From assembly GCA_930367215.1 (NCBI GenBank), contig OV884059.1, forward strand, positions 243,473,803 through 243,537,802: a stretch of DNA of 64,000 nucleotides. The letters run 5' to 3'. Under the pieces are notes generated by a model. That model saw only the letters and a program-made list of their open reading frames with translations, was not told the DNA's origin and searched no databases. This document shows, piece by piece, positions 31,800-43,300 of the stretch (position 1 is its first letter; the number at the start of each line of letters is the position of its first letter). The translations under genes and the position numbers were made by a program. The DNA comes from Pollenia angustigena. Its lineage: Eukaryota; Arthropoda; Insecta; Diptera; Polleniidae.

Positions 31800-34010
31800 A
31801 TTTATTGAATCTTTTCTTAACTGAAATTGACAATAAGTTTTTCAAATCTTAAAATTCTAAATTATTCTTTGAGATAACGTGCCAATGCAAGTTACCAATT
31901 AGATGTGAGAGGAGGTAATGCATTGTTTATTATAGTGTTGCCAGATCTAGCGTGTCTTTTCTTTTTAGACGCCTATGTCCATCGCTAGAAAGTAAGTTTT
32001 GAGCTAAGGAATTTTGATGCACTAACAGCTTATTAACATATTTAATACAGCTCTCCCGAGCTACTGTGATGACGGTAGAAATACTTAAGTCCTTGTGAAG
32101 GTTAGCATTCTTTACGTACCAGGGAGCTCCAGTAATTATTCTCAAAATCTTCGATTGTCTTCTTTGTAGTTTTTCAATATTTGTAGCGCATGCTGTTCCC
32201 CAGAGTTGGATTCCATAGGACCAAATTGGTTTTATCATTGTGTTGTATATAAGAACTTTATATTCCAAACTAAGAGTGGATCTAGAGTTTAATAGTCACA
32301 TTAGTTGAATAGTCTTCAATTTGATTTGAGTTGTTTTTGCCTCAATGTGTCTGCTCCACGTCGCCGATCTAGGTATATTCCTAGGTATTTAACATGATTC
32401 TGTTGAGGAATTTGTACGTTATTAATTTTAATTGGGGTTCGTTAATGTGATTTTGCAATAGCTTTGATGCGTCTACTGGGCAAGAATGGGTACTAATGAT
32501 GGCTGTATCATCGGCAAATGTAAATGTTTGGGTTTTTACGTGAGTTGGCATATCTGCAGTATACAAGACATATAAGAAAGGTCCAAGAATACTGCCTTGG
32601 GGTACACCAGCTTTTACAGAACAGGATCTGGATATAGTATCTTTTACTTTGATTGTAAATGACCGATTTGACAAGTAATTTTTAAGAAGTAAGTGTGTAC
32701 TAGGTGGTAAAATGATATGAGATATGAGCCCTTCGTGCCACACTTTGTCGAAGGCTTGAGCTATGTCGATGAATAGAGCCGAACAATATTGCTTTGCTTC
32801 GAAAGTTTGTTTTATTAGTGTGACAATTCAGTGCACTTGTTCTATTCTGTTGTGACTTTTGCGGAATCCAAAATGGTGCTGAGGAATAATACGATGTTTG
32901 TTGGCATAAGGAATAATAAGGCTTAGAAGTAGTTTTTCAAATAATTTTGATAATATTGACAGCAAGCTAATTGGTCTATATGATGTCGTTTGTGTTAAGT
33001 CTTTGCCAGGTTTCGGAATCATAATTATTTGTGATTTTTTCCAGGTTGTGGGGAAATGCCCTGTTCGATTTATACCGTTGTATATGTACATAAGTACTTT
33101 TAACGCACATTCGGGCAGTTCTTGGATCATTTTGGCAGTAATTTTGTCATGGCCGGCAGATTTTTTGACATTTAGCTCTTTAATGGTTAGTTTTAATTCT
33201 GGGAGTCTAAAATGAATTGGGTTAAGTGGATAATTGCATAGAGATTGTAACTCACAATCAGTGCTAGAAGAAACATTGGGCGTGAAAACTTTTTCGAGAT
33301 GGTTTGCAAATGCATCGGCTTTTTCTGGGTTACTTCTGGCCCATTTTCCGTTTGGTAGTCGAATTGGTGATTCTAATGTTGTGGGGCATTTTCATTGTTT
33401 TGTTGTTCGCCACAGGCTATAATTTGTTCTATCGGTTGGGTCCAAATTTGATAGTTGCATATTAAGAAATGCTTCTCGTGACGCTTTTAATGCCGCACGA
33501 AGAGCTTTTGTACAGGTTGCCAGTTGTTGCTTTAAAGAGGGAGATCTGTAGGTTTGCCACTGCCTCCGGATGTCTCTTTTTTGTTTTAGTAGGTCAACGA
33601 TGTTTTTCGAATAATAACTTGATAAGTCTTGTTTCGCGTCACTTTAATAGGTGTAGCAATTTTGGCGGCAGACTGCAAGATTTCAGTAAACTGATTTACA
33701 GCTGAGTCAATCTCATCATTATTTTTTAATGGAATATTTTGAGGTAAATGTGAGCATCATACTTTTTATATTTGAGCCAATTTGTGTTTTATTTGGGAAA
33801 TTAAATTTCGGATTGGGAAGTTGATTAATGTTGTTAATGTTTATTATAACCGGGGAGTGATCAGAAGATAATTCGAAAGACGGAATAGCTGTTATTTGCT
33901 CACGTTTTTTTTTTGACTTTGTGTTTGTTGGGTAGATACTTGTAAAATCTTTAAGATTATAATGAACATTTGGAGCAGTTATTTGTAGGAATGAGTTGAA
34001 GCCTAAAATG
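31800..34010 (-). mobile_element. 5'-truncated jockey-clade non-LTR retrotransposon
   Basis: Read on the minus strand it runs from the end of the endonuclease domain (SSDHSPVI, about 33850) through the linker to the whole reverse transcriptase and C-terminal region. It then reaches a short 3' tail with aataaa and an A-rich end near 31790-31830. ORF1 and most of the endonuclease are absent, as expected for 5' truncation. A target duplication was not found. It faces the second jockey remnant at 34560. Confidence 0.85.
31930..34010 (-). pseudogene. Jockey ORF2 remnant (endonuclease tail + reverse transcriptase)
   Basis: In order: DHSPVI end of the endonuclease; linker with KSAGHDKI-like residues (about 33150); TTSYRPISLLSILSKLFEKL (about 32930-32990); QHHFGFRKSHN; LFIDIAQAFDKVWHEG (about 32740-32790); AGVPQGSILGPFLYVLYTAD (about 32550-32610); and TFADDTAI, the catalytic YADD-equivalent with F for Y. 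The C-terminus has YNTMIKPIWSYGIQLWGTAC and a CPP-like terminal region. Defects are a TGA for an arginine after EQVH (32828), a loss of about 100 bases after the ADD motif, and frameshifts near 32300-32400 and 33400-33720. It is not functional. Confidence 0.85.
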
Positions 34011-34304
34011 ATGCTTCAATTTGTTTTAAAACAAATTGTCATCAATATGCTTTTAACCCTTAAGAGGTGTTTGCCCAACAAATATTGTATGTACACACTA
34101 AAAAGCACACTCGTCTTGGTGGACGGGAAAATTTTAAAATTACTTGTTGTATTTATTTAACTTGTATTTCACTTAGGAAATTTTAGACTTGTTTTGAAAT
34201 TATGATGGAAGTAATTTATTTTGTTGCTTAGAAAAAACAACAAGTTTTAAGTGTTTTTAAGCTGCAAGTAGCTTTAGGTAGTTAATGGCTAAAAGAGCGG
34301 TTAA

Positions 34305-34325
34305 GGGGGGGGGGGGGGGGGGGGG
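34305..34325. repeat. Poly-G run (21 G)
   Basis: Twenty-one consecutive G in a strongly AT-rich setting. It is a G-quadruplex-capable tract and a likely site of sequencing length error. Confidence 0.9.
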
Positions 34326-34559
34326 TGTTTGATGGAACTTTTCTTTATTTTAATCTTAATTCAGACTATAAAATTGATTTAAAGTAATGAAGTTATTATT
34401 AAATTTTAAATCTTGGTGCGAGTAATGTTTTAATTGCTTAATGAAAAATTAGTGCTTGTTTTTTAATTATTAATTATTTTGGAAACGGTAATTTCAAGGC
34501 ATTTAAAATTGTATCTAGCTGTAAGTAGGTAACGTTTATTTCCGGATAATCTTTTTCAG

Positions 34560-35574
34560 GTATCTCTAAGCCACCATTAAGAAACTTGAACGGAAGTTCG
34601 ACAAGAATTGATATTGAAAAAGGAAATCTTTTTATTCTGCATTACAAAAACGTATTTACCCCAAATATGTTTCACGATATTGCGGTCGAGTTACTACCTG
34701 TTGCTGTTAGAGCAGCTGTTCCCCTAAGAATTCAGATAAGAGAAATCGAAAAGCCCCTGGTTTGGATTAGATCAGTAACAAAATGATTTTGAAGCTACCC
34801 AGCATAGCAAAGACAATTATAATTTTTAATGCTATTTTACGCCTTGAATACTTACCTCAAGAATGTAAAGTTTCCTTAGCAACCATGACATCTAAGCCGG
34901 GAAAGGATCACAAAAAGTTGAGTCACATAGGCCTTTAAGCTTACTATCTAGTATATCAAAGCTGTTTGAGAAGCTGTTGGTGTCAAAATTTACCCTAATT
35001 TTAAATGAAAATATATGTATTCCTAATCACCAATTTGGCTTTAGAAGAGAACACAGCACAATTGAATAAACCCATCGAATAGTAAATGTCATAAGAAAGC
35101 CTTTGAAGAAAAACAATATTGCTCAGCACTCTTCATCGATGTTTTGCAAGCTTTTGATAAAGCCTGGCATGAGCCTTATTACCCATACACGCCGTTAAAA
35201 AGCTACGGTCATCAATTTTTTATTTAAGAGAGCAATTTCTTAAGTTCCCCTCAGCTAACTCGAGCTGGAGTCGCATAAGGCAGCATCCTGGGCCCTCTAT
35301 TATACTTCTTAATACTCGGACATGCCAACAAACAACAACACCCAAACTTCAACATTTGCGGATGATACAGCTTTCCCAATTCAATGACTTATTGGGAGAA
35401 ACTCTGTCCTTGGTCTCGAGCAAACTTCTTCTTTACAACTCCATCTTAAAGACAATCTGGTGCTACGGTATTCAGTTATGAGACACTGCAAGGATCTCAA
35501 TGTGCCATTAGTTAAAACTATGATTTCGAAATATGCAGTAAAATACTTAAAAAGCTTGAACTACACCCAAATTC
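34560..35574 (+). pseudogene. Second jockey-type reverse transcriptase remnant
   Basis: Motifs on the plus strand: a linker with ISKPPLRNLNGSSTRIDIEK (about 34563); FGFRREHSTIE-like (35036-35065); YCSALFIDVLQAFDKAWHE (about 35118-35172); GSILGPLLYFLI (about 35283); and FADDTAF (about 35353). Numerous stops and frameshifts occur. The sequence is cut at 35574 by the element 35575-36644 and appears to resume at 36654 (cttgctcgaattaaagctga). It is more decayed than the copy on the other strand. Confidence 0.75.
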
Positions 35575-36644
35575 GGCGATGCGCAAAATGACCCCAGGAA
35601 ATATGGCCCCAAAAGTAAAATGAAAAACGGCCCCAAAGTTTTACATGAGACACAACAACACGCAATTTTGGCGCTATTTTTTTTTTTTTTGGGGTTATTT
35701 TTCATTTTTTCGTTAGGGTGTTTTTGCATTTTAAGTGGGATGAAAAATGACCCCAATATCAAGGAATGAAAAATGGCCCCAAATAACATCACAATTTTTA
35801 CTTTGGGGCTATTTTTCGTCTACTAATAAAAAATGCAAATTTTAAGAAATGAAAAATCACCCCAATCATTTTTACACAAATTTTATAAAATTCTATGTAA
35901 AAGTTTCAAGGGATAGTATAAAAAAAACCCGAATTCCAAAGTAGAGAAAGTCCGGTTATTCAGAGAAGTTTTAGTTAGCGAAGCCGGTGTTTGTTATACC
36001 ATAGAGGAAAAAATCATTGAGCCCGGCCGAAGGCCGGCTATTAAGAGAAGCTTTACTGAGCGAAGCCAGAGTCCGTTATACCATAAAAACAAAATCCTTG
36101 TGCCCGGCCGGCTATGTAGCGAAGCTTTAGCTAGCGAAGCCAGTATTCGTTATACCATTGAAGAGAAAATCCTTGCGCTAGGCCGCAGGCCCTTTATTAC
36201 GTGAAGCTTTAGAAAGCAAAGCCAGTTTTCGTTATACCATAGAGAAAAAATTCCTTGCGCATGGCCGAAAGCCCAACCATGCTATCAATCGTACGATTTT
36301 TAAAACCAAAACTGTATAATTATCCGGATTTTGAAATCGGGATTCTAAATTTGTGATTTTTAGCTTCGGGCATATGAACGCCACCGAAAATGTTTAATGT
36401 AACTTTCTTTGTGTTCTTTTTTGGGGTTCAAATTCATTATAAATTTTGAGGTGATTTTTCAAAATGAAGAATAACCCCAAATTTAGGGTCATATTTCATT
36501 TTATTTTTAGGGTTATTTTTCATTTTTTTGGGGTAATTTTTCATTAAAAAAATGGGGCCATTATGAAAAATAGCCCCAAATTTGGGGTCAATTTTCATTT
36601 ATTTTTTGGGGGCCATATTTTCTGGGGACATATTTCGCAGCGCC
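35575..36644. mobile_element. TIR element, 9-bp TSD (Mutator-like size), in a LINE
   Basis: Left GGCGATGCGCAAAATGACCC and right, inverted, GGCGCTGCGAAATATGTCCC form TIRs of about 40 bp. The 9-bp CCCAAATTC occurs exactly at 35566-35574 and 36645-36653. The ends carry many copies of a ggccccaaa/aatgaaaaat motif in opposed orientation. A 9-bp duplication fits Mutator-like elements. An 82-bp minisatellite occupies the middle. Confidence 0.8.
35950..36290 (+). repeat. 82-bp minisatellite, about four diverged units
   Basis: Repeated agaagctttagttagcgaag / tataccatagagg / ccttgcgcccggccgaaggcc blocks. The spacing is irregular because of small deletions. It is the same unit as at 5338-5664 and 1490-1618, here inside a different TIR element. 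Confidence 0.8.
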
Positions 36645-36775
36645 CCCAAATTCACTTGCTCGAATTAAAGCTGACACGCTCGCTTAAGAAGATCTTTGGA
36701 CTTTGGATCTTTCCATTCTCGAGGCATACAGAAATTTATAATATAATTGTATATTTTTTAATTCTAAATTATATT

Positions 36776-37085
36776 AGCCGTGTGCGCCTGTCCGTCTGTT
36801 GAAAACACGTTCTCCTTTGAAGGACTCAAGAGAAGAGAACAATATTGGTGTCAAGTTCGTTCTTGTTATTCGAAGCAGCTTGGGATTAAAATCCAGCGGT
36901 TCAGTAAGAAAAGAGTTATGAACCCAAATGTGGATCAACCTTCCTAAGAAATTTATAATTATGTTACAAAAACTAATATAATTTTGTGACAGAATGATAG
37001 CGATTTTTTCTATTAGCGCTGTAAATCCAGATAAGCGAATTTTTAAAAAAGCATAAAAAATAAAATGCATCTGAGCGATAATCAC
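36776..37085 (+). repeat. DINE-like repeat fragment
   Basis: gcctgtccgtctgttgaaaacacg, ttggtgtcaa and cagcttgggattaaaatcca match 49980-50170 in the full DINE-like copy in the same order. The sequence decays after about 37085. Confidence 0.55.
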
Positions 37086-38370
37086 TGTACATCATTTTAC
37101 GCCAGCCTGTATTACGTGAGTGTGTGTGAAAGTGAGAAAAAATTAAGTTAGTTAGCGTTCGTAAGGATTCAAATTACATTTCCTTCCCTGGTAATCTTGT
37201 GAGATCGTGAGTCAAAAAATATTCTAGTAAACAGCTCTAGTGAACATATTCATTAAAATATTTATGGATAACAACTGTAAAAATAACAAACGAATAATAT
37301 TTTATGAGTGGCCGTTTTGTAGTCTTCATATTTGCATTTTTTTTTATGTCTTTTTTATTTTGCTACAATGTTTTATTTTGGCTTGTTAAAATGTTAAATA
37401 TTTTAAAGAGTTACAAAATATTCACAAGTTAATGTTTTAAAACAGAATGCTTTTTGCTTTTCATATACTGCCATGGGAATTTCTTTCTTATCGAGTGTAT
37501 GAGGGAAAAAACTTTTAAAGTTTTACGAGCATAAATGGATGTTAAATAAATAAAAAAAAAAAAAAATATGAAGAACTTAACCAACTTTAATGTCGGTTAG
37601 TGTTATGCTTTTTCAGCGCATGAGTTTATTTTTTTACTTTGTTACGTTAAGTGCAAAGTGCGAAAGGAGTTGTGGAAAAATTTTCATAAAATTTTGGAAA
37701 CTGAGGCAGGCAGTTTGTGGTCAAAATATGAAAGAACAAATACTAAGTTTGTAAGTAAAAAAGATTTCATCAGAAGAAATAATGTCGTCAAACTGTTTCC
37801 TCTTGGTTTTAATGTTTTTTCGATTCACTCTGTAACTTTTTGTGGAGATCAAATTTAATTATGTCATGTTATATGTTTGTTTAATTTGTGAAAAGAAATT
37901 CTATTGCATAAACAATTTTTTGAAATTTTCTGTTCTTTTTTTCTTTTTTGTACCCACAACACAATTGTGATGAGGGTATTATGCGTTTGTACTGATGTTT
38001 GTACCAACTTAAAATATTGATCTAGGGCTGCCATATGTCCTGGTTTTCCAGGATTTGTCCCGGTTTTAGACTAATAGTCCTGGTGTTCTGGTTCACTATC
38101 AAATAATCGTGTTTTTTGTCAATGTAGACAAAAATTCGAGGTTACGCTTACTACTATAACGCTGTTTACATGAAACAATTTTAACAGCAACTGTTGCCTG
38201 GGAAAAACGTAATTCAACAAATCGATTTCAATAAAGTTAAGTAAAAGTTTAAATGGATCTTTAATTGTTGTTTATTATTTTTTTTATGTTAAGTTTTGTA
38301 TTTACTTGTATCGAAAAAAAAATTGTTGGGGTTAATTTTTTACGACTAGATATTTGAATATATGGGAAAT

Positions 38371-38995
38371 TAATTAGTATTGTGGTTATTTTGTTGAACT
38401 ATTTATGGTTTTTAATCCAAATTTTTAATATTTTTAATTAGGCTTAAGTTCATGAAATTTAATTTTTCATTAAATTATTTTTATGAAGAAAGGAATTTTA
38501 CAACATGAAAATTAATTAAAATTGTTGTTGATAATCTTTCATTCTTGACGTGGCTGGGGTTCGAACCCCGGCCGGTAGGTTACCATGACATGTTTCGATT
38601 GCAACCACTCAATCTCCTCAGATGGATCTGCCGTCTTACACTCGCTGCCATCGACGACTGCCGACTTTTTCGTACTTTTGTCAAGAATTTTTCTTGAAGT
38701 CCAAGTACATTTTTTGTTTTTTCATTTTGTCTTTTTCTTTTCTGTTGACCTTTTTCAGCACAACTTGAAGGACAAATGTACACATAGAGCTCGTGCCTTA
38801 GCCTTAACAATAATTAGTATTGTGGTTATTTTGTTGAACTATTTATGGGTTTTAATCCAAATTTTTAATATTTTTAATTAGGCTTAAGTTCATGAAATTT
38901 AATTTTTCATTAAATTATTTTTATGAAGAAAGGAATTTTACAACATGAAAATTAATTAAAATTGTTATTGATAATCTTTCATTCTTGACGTGGCC
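38371..38995 (-). repeat. tRNA-derived SINE-like repeat, two tandem copies
   Basis: On the minus strand a box-A-like gagattGAGTGGTTgcaatc (38599-38618) is followed about 35 bases later by a box B, GGGGTTCGAACCCC (38555-38568). This is the Pol III promoter layout of a Ser/Leu-type tRNA. An AT-rich body of about 180 bp ends in accacaatactaatta. A second copy with only the 3' body lies at 38806-38995. The family recurs at 45392, 47040 and 55778-56672. The head sequence (gtacttggacttcaagaaaa) precedes the tRNA-like part. It is not a functional tRNA: no cloverleaf was found. Confidence 0.6.
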
Positions 38996-39109
38996 TTCCT
39001 GATTTTCTGATTACTCAACACATTATTTTGTAGGCGAAGTTTTTACTGGGTTACTGGGTAGCTTCGATAGCTTTTTAATCAATCTTATAAATTTTTTTCA
39101 AAAATTTAA

Positions 39110-39745
39110 GTTAATTAATTAAAACCTTTTCTTTAGCTTCACTTCGGAAAATCAAATCTTGTAACGTTAATTTAACAGCCTTATACTCAATGCAAATGGA
39201 AGAAACTGTGCAGGCATACATATTCCCGATGACAATACACGAATACATGGGCGTAGCCGGGATAAAATGTAGTGGGGAGGGGGGGAGGGGGGGGAAATTA
39301 TTTTTTTGTAAAATGCTTCTTTGACCGCGTTTTACTCAATGCAAATGGATGCAACTTTGCAGGCGTGCATATTCCCGATGACAATACACGAATACATGGG
39401 CGTAGCCAGGATAAAATCTAGGGGGGGCAAATTTTTTTTAAAACCTTGTCTTTAGCCTCACTTCGGAAAATCAAATTTTTAACGTTAATTTAACCGCCTT
39501 TTACTCAATGCAAATGAATGAAACTTTGCAGGCAGACATATTCCCGATGACAATACACAAATACATGGGCGTAGCCAGGATAAAATCTAGGGGGGGGACA
39601 AAATTTTTTTTTTGGTAAAATGCTTTTTTTACCGCCTTTTACTCAATGCAAAGTTTACAGGCATACATATTCCCGATGACAATACACGAATGCATTAGCG
39701 TAGCCAGGATAAAATCTAGGTGGGGGACAACATTTTTTTTAAATG
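39110..39745 (+). repeat. Tandem array, four irregular units (129-169 bp)
   Basis: attcccgatgacaatacac occurs at 39222, 39371, 39540 and 39669. Each copy is preceded by cttttactcaatgcaaatg and followed by gggcgtagccaggataaaat and a G-run. Unit lengths differ because of variable poly-G/poly-T tracts. Confidence 0.9.
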
Positions 39746-39950
39746 TTCTTTTTTAAGAAAAGCGTTTCTTAAAAAAATTTATTTAAATGTTCTTATTTTC
39801 AAACTTTTTTTATTATTTTTTTTTAGCCGGGAATGTTTTTTTTTTTTTTTTTTTTTTGCTCAAAACAAAACTTATGTCTCTTTCTTTAAGGTAGTTTTGG
39901 TAGCTTTTTGAGCAGATGCATTTTTTTGAATTTTTTTATATTTGTGTTAA

Positions 39951-40068
39951 ACTGCCGTATTCATAAAAAATTAAAATGGATTTGAAATGCATTTTAAGAA
40001 AAATTTGTAAGATAATTTTACCTTAAAACACATTTCAAACTTATTCAAATTTTTACGAATACGGCAGT
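39951..40068. mobile_element. Palindromic MITE, TIR ACTGCCGTATTC
   Basis: actgccgtattcataaaaaa pairs with tttttacgaatacggcagt over a 118-bp palindrome. The flanks are TAA at the left and AAA at the right, a possible decayed TWA target. Confidence 0.65.
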
Positions 40069-41022
40069 AAATGTTTTAAGAACCTTAAAAATAATGATAA
40101 TAATTGTTGAGAAACTAGACAAATGAACCTTTCCGACGGTATGTAACATACCCAACAAGCATTATATACCTTCGATACTGTCATACCCACAATATGTTAA
40201 TCCGAGAAATAAAATCACTGTTTTTCTATAGAAATGTTGAAAATGTTTAAAACCAATAGGTAATAAGTTAAACAAAAACTTTTCGACTGATCTTATTGGT
40301 GCGAATTTCATCAAAATCGAAAGACATCGATTTTTAAAATTGGGCGACTTGACATGAAATTCCCCATATTTATGTATAAAGTTTTGTTGGACTTTGTTTG
40401 TAATTTGTTATACAAGTTTCCTGGTCGATGACTTCAGACTTCTGGCAGCCCTATCCTAGACCCACCTTTATTATTCCGAATGAGTTTGAGTAACTTCTTA
40501 ACCGGATTGAATGATGTCTATCCTTCCATCTGGCTAGCCGGCTGGCAGTCCATGTAAACCTTGTGCACAAAGCACAGGCCACAATTTTGTATATTATTCG
40601 TTGAAATTTTGTTTATAGGTTTTAATTGTCACATGGACCAAACCTATTGAAAATGTTGTGTCCATAATTTCACACAGTCCCCATACAAGCTTCTTTTTTC
40701 CGGAATAGAGTCTTTGTCTTAAGCCATCTTATTATGTTACCATTTAGATCAAATTTTGTTCACATTTCTTTTATTGCGATCTAAAATATTTACCAAATTT
40801 TATTCTTCCTAAAATCACTTAATGGCAACAAAATCTCATAAAGATATCTTAATTATACCTCATTTTGTTCTGTCAGGTCAATGATTGCCCATAAATCCCA
40901 AATGGGGTACAGTATCGAAAATTTGTTTTAAATAATGTGGTGTAGGGTATCATATGGTTGGACTTGATCCACTACAGTTTCTTACTTATTTCAATTAAAA
41001 TAATTTTAAAATAACTAAATTA

Positions 41023-41107
41023 GGCAGTTCACAAAGTGTTCTGTACACATTCAGAAAATGATAGAAAATTTAACCAATATGACAAAGTAGAACACTTGTG
41101 AATTGCC
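41023..41107. mobile_element. 85-bp palindromic MITE, TA target
   Basis: ggcagttcacaaagtgttct mirrors agaacacttgtgaattgcc, and TA flanks each side (41021-41022 and 41108-41109). This fits a Tc1/mariner-type miniature element. Confidence 0.6.
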
Positions 41108-41109
41108 TA

Positions 41110-43300
41110 AATATTTTTAACAATAATTTTAATATAAACTTAGAATAAATAAAAATAAATTGTTTTGAAAATTTTTAAAATCAGAAATTAAAATAAAAAC
41201 ACAAACTTAATAAAATTCTATGAATTTTGAAAAGTAAATTAAAACAATTAAATATTTGAAAGCATTTGGACACAAAAAAAAAAAATGTTTGGAATTGTAC
41301 GTGCTAAGAAATTGACCTAATCTAAGGAGACAACACATTTTTAGAGCAAATAAACCAACAGTACAAACAAAAATCTCTTTTTTAACAATAAACATGAACA
41401 AAATTTACCAAGAGAGTGGTTTTCTAAATGTACTTTCTTTCGCAAATAGTGAAAATAAAACGAGCAACATATTTAATTCATAGTTGACATGGACACAGAC
41501 ACAGGGTTTTAAATGTTGTTGTAGGGTTTAATTTTTTTGTTTTTTTTTTTTTTTTGGTTTACAAGATTCGTAGATACTTTCAAACAAAGACAATTGTCAT
41601 GCGCTCTTCTAAGCCCGGTTAATTTTCCACATGTTTAACTAAAAACTCCATGAGAATTTACAGCTCTCTGATGAGTAAAAAAGAGCATACTTTTCGGCTT
41701 GTGTTGTTTGTAAAAATGCAGCATAATTTTCGGAGTAGAGAGGTAACAATTGTTTATATCTGATTTGTTTTTGTGCTATTGAGTTGGTTAAGTCATGTTA
41801 AGTTCGAAAAAGTATGTTGGGTGATGCTCTTCTGTTTGGTATCTTTGGGTTGTGATTTTATTTTTCGAGCTCAGCATCTTTTTCTTCGAATTCATTCATT
41901 TTAACGAAGCCGTTCGTTACTTTCTGTATGTTGTAAAGGCAACTAGTTTTATTTAAACTGTTGCCCTTTCAGCACATCACATAATTTGCGTTTATCTAAG
42001 GCAAACAAGATATTAAAAAAAATTTTTTTTTTAAAAAAAAGAGAAAAAATAAAACGTTGTGCCAGCAGTTTAAAGTTGCTTTCTCTAAAAAAAATTATGA
42101 AATTCAATCATGTTCTTCAAGAACAGTGCTGAAAGAAAATTTAAAAGTCTCTCAAGTGCTGTTCAGTGACTTAACTAAATGGTAAATTGGCTCAGACCTA
42201 AATGAAGAAGGGGGGTTTGTTGTGCAAACACTAACCTACATTAAAATTCATACACACGGACGGACACCACAAGTGCACGAAAACGAGTTAAGTCAAGTCA
42301 AGTCAAGTGAAAATAGAATGAAAAACAAAATATTCTTTTATTTTGCTCGAATAAACCAGAAACGCCTAAATTTGTGTTCGGCAATAAAAAAAAGTTAATG
42401 AAAAAATAAATAAAAGTATAACGACAATGAGCTCATAAAATTTAGTCCCAAAATATGTCTTAAAAAGTGACAACAAAATTTACTTGTATGAATAAAATTT
42501 TAAGCAAAAGTTAATAGAAAAGAAAATAATTGAAACAAAAAATAAAAAAAAAAAACATCAGCTAAATAAAAAAGTTTGCAACAATAACTTAACTCAATTA
42601 CAATAACAATTTTCATAACATTGATGGAAAAAGTTTGATTTATCTGTATATTGAGCGTTAAAATAGAATTTCATTAATAGAAAATATGTATATTTTGAAC
42701 TTTTCACGTAAAATGCTTGTGTGTGCGTGTGTCCGGTCAAATAGATTTCTATAAAAAAATACATAAGTGGCTTCATTACCATATAAAAGAGTTTGAAAAT
42801 AGCAAAAAAAAGTTTTGTTACAAAAAGAAAAATTAGTACTTGTACTGAAATGTAATGAAGTACAAAATAGAATTAAAAAAGTTCAAATAAAAAAGTTTTA
42901 AGTGAAATAAAAAGAAATCTACACACAAATTGAATTGAATAAGAAAATTGAGTAAATAATATTGCGAATGTTATTTTTTCCTTTTTTTTTTGATTGCTTG
43001 TTTCCCTTCAATAAACATCCTTTCATGCCTTTCCAACATTCATCAAAGTGACATTAATCCTAAAACGACTTGAGAAATCAACAAAAATAAAATGAAAATA
43101 AAATGAAATTACACAAATCAAATGAAATAAAAAAAACCCCAAAATAATACTTGAAATCAAAAATAAACACGGTTGAGAAAATATTCAATAAAAATTAAAA
43201 CTGAAAAAATAATACCGAAAAAGGAAAAAATTTAGAACAAAAACCTAAACACTATACTTAAATTAAATTTTTGGATACTTCAGTAAATAACATAAAAAAG
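41110..43300 (+). other. AT-rich stretch; possible untranslated first exon ending at a GTAAGT donor
   Basis: Nothing coding was seen. There is an AAGTC microsatellite (42290-42309). From about 41930 the plus strand becomes A-rich in the style of long insect 5' leaders. It ends AAAAAAG before GTAAGTGCTT (43301), a consensus donor. No acceptor partner, promoter or start codon supports an exon, so this is only a candidate. Confidence 0.2.

Larger units (their letters stand above)
38027..40454. mobile_element. hAT-like composite insertion with GGGCTGCCA ends
   Basis: Left agggctgccatatgtcctgg, with tcccggtttt subterminal repeats; right tggcagccct in inverted orientation. The neighbouring bases can be read as a decayed 8-bp duplication near gatcctag (gatctag at the left, tatcctag at the right). 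Inside lie SINE copies, a tandem array and a palindromic MITE. Only about 11 terminal bases match, so pairing of these ends is tentative. Confidence 0.4.
37946..40990 (+). mobile_element. DINE/Helentron-like element, interrupted
   Basis: The left part opens with tacccacaacacaattgtg and gagggtattatg. The right part (from 40456) continues with ctagacccacctttatta and gtccatgtaaaccttgtgca. It ends with gtgtagggtatca and a decayed hairpin before cttacttattt. The two parts are separated by the insertion 38027-40454. They join logically at attgatc/ctagaccc, the usual continuous DINE-like order. Confidence 0.55.

Noticed and set aside
33003..33705. Plus-strand frames of 62-78 codons
   Set aside because: Antisense shadows of the minus-strand jockey ORF2.
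31481..34085. acccaacaaacac / gtgtttgcccaacaa as TIRs around the jockey copy
   Set aside because: The two ends are not properly inverted with respect to each other and the match is short.
37658..37858. 66-codon frame with tryptophans, followed by GTAAGTAAA
   Set aside because: Looks mildly protein-like (ILETEAGSLWSKYERTN), but it has no ATG start, no clear acceptor, and reads through the donor. Not strong enough to annotate.
38555..38572. GGGGTTCGAACCCC as part of a functional tRNA gene
   Set aside because: No acceptor stem or anticodon arm could be built; better explained as box B of a tRNA-derived repeat.
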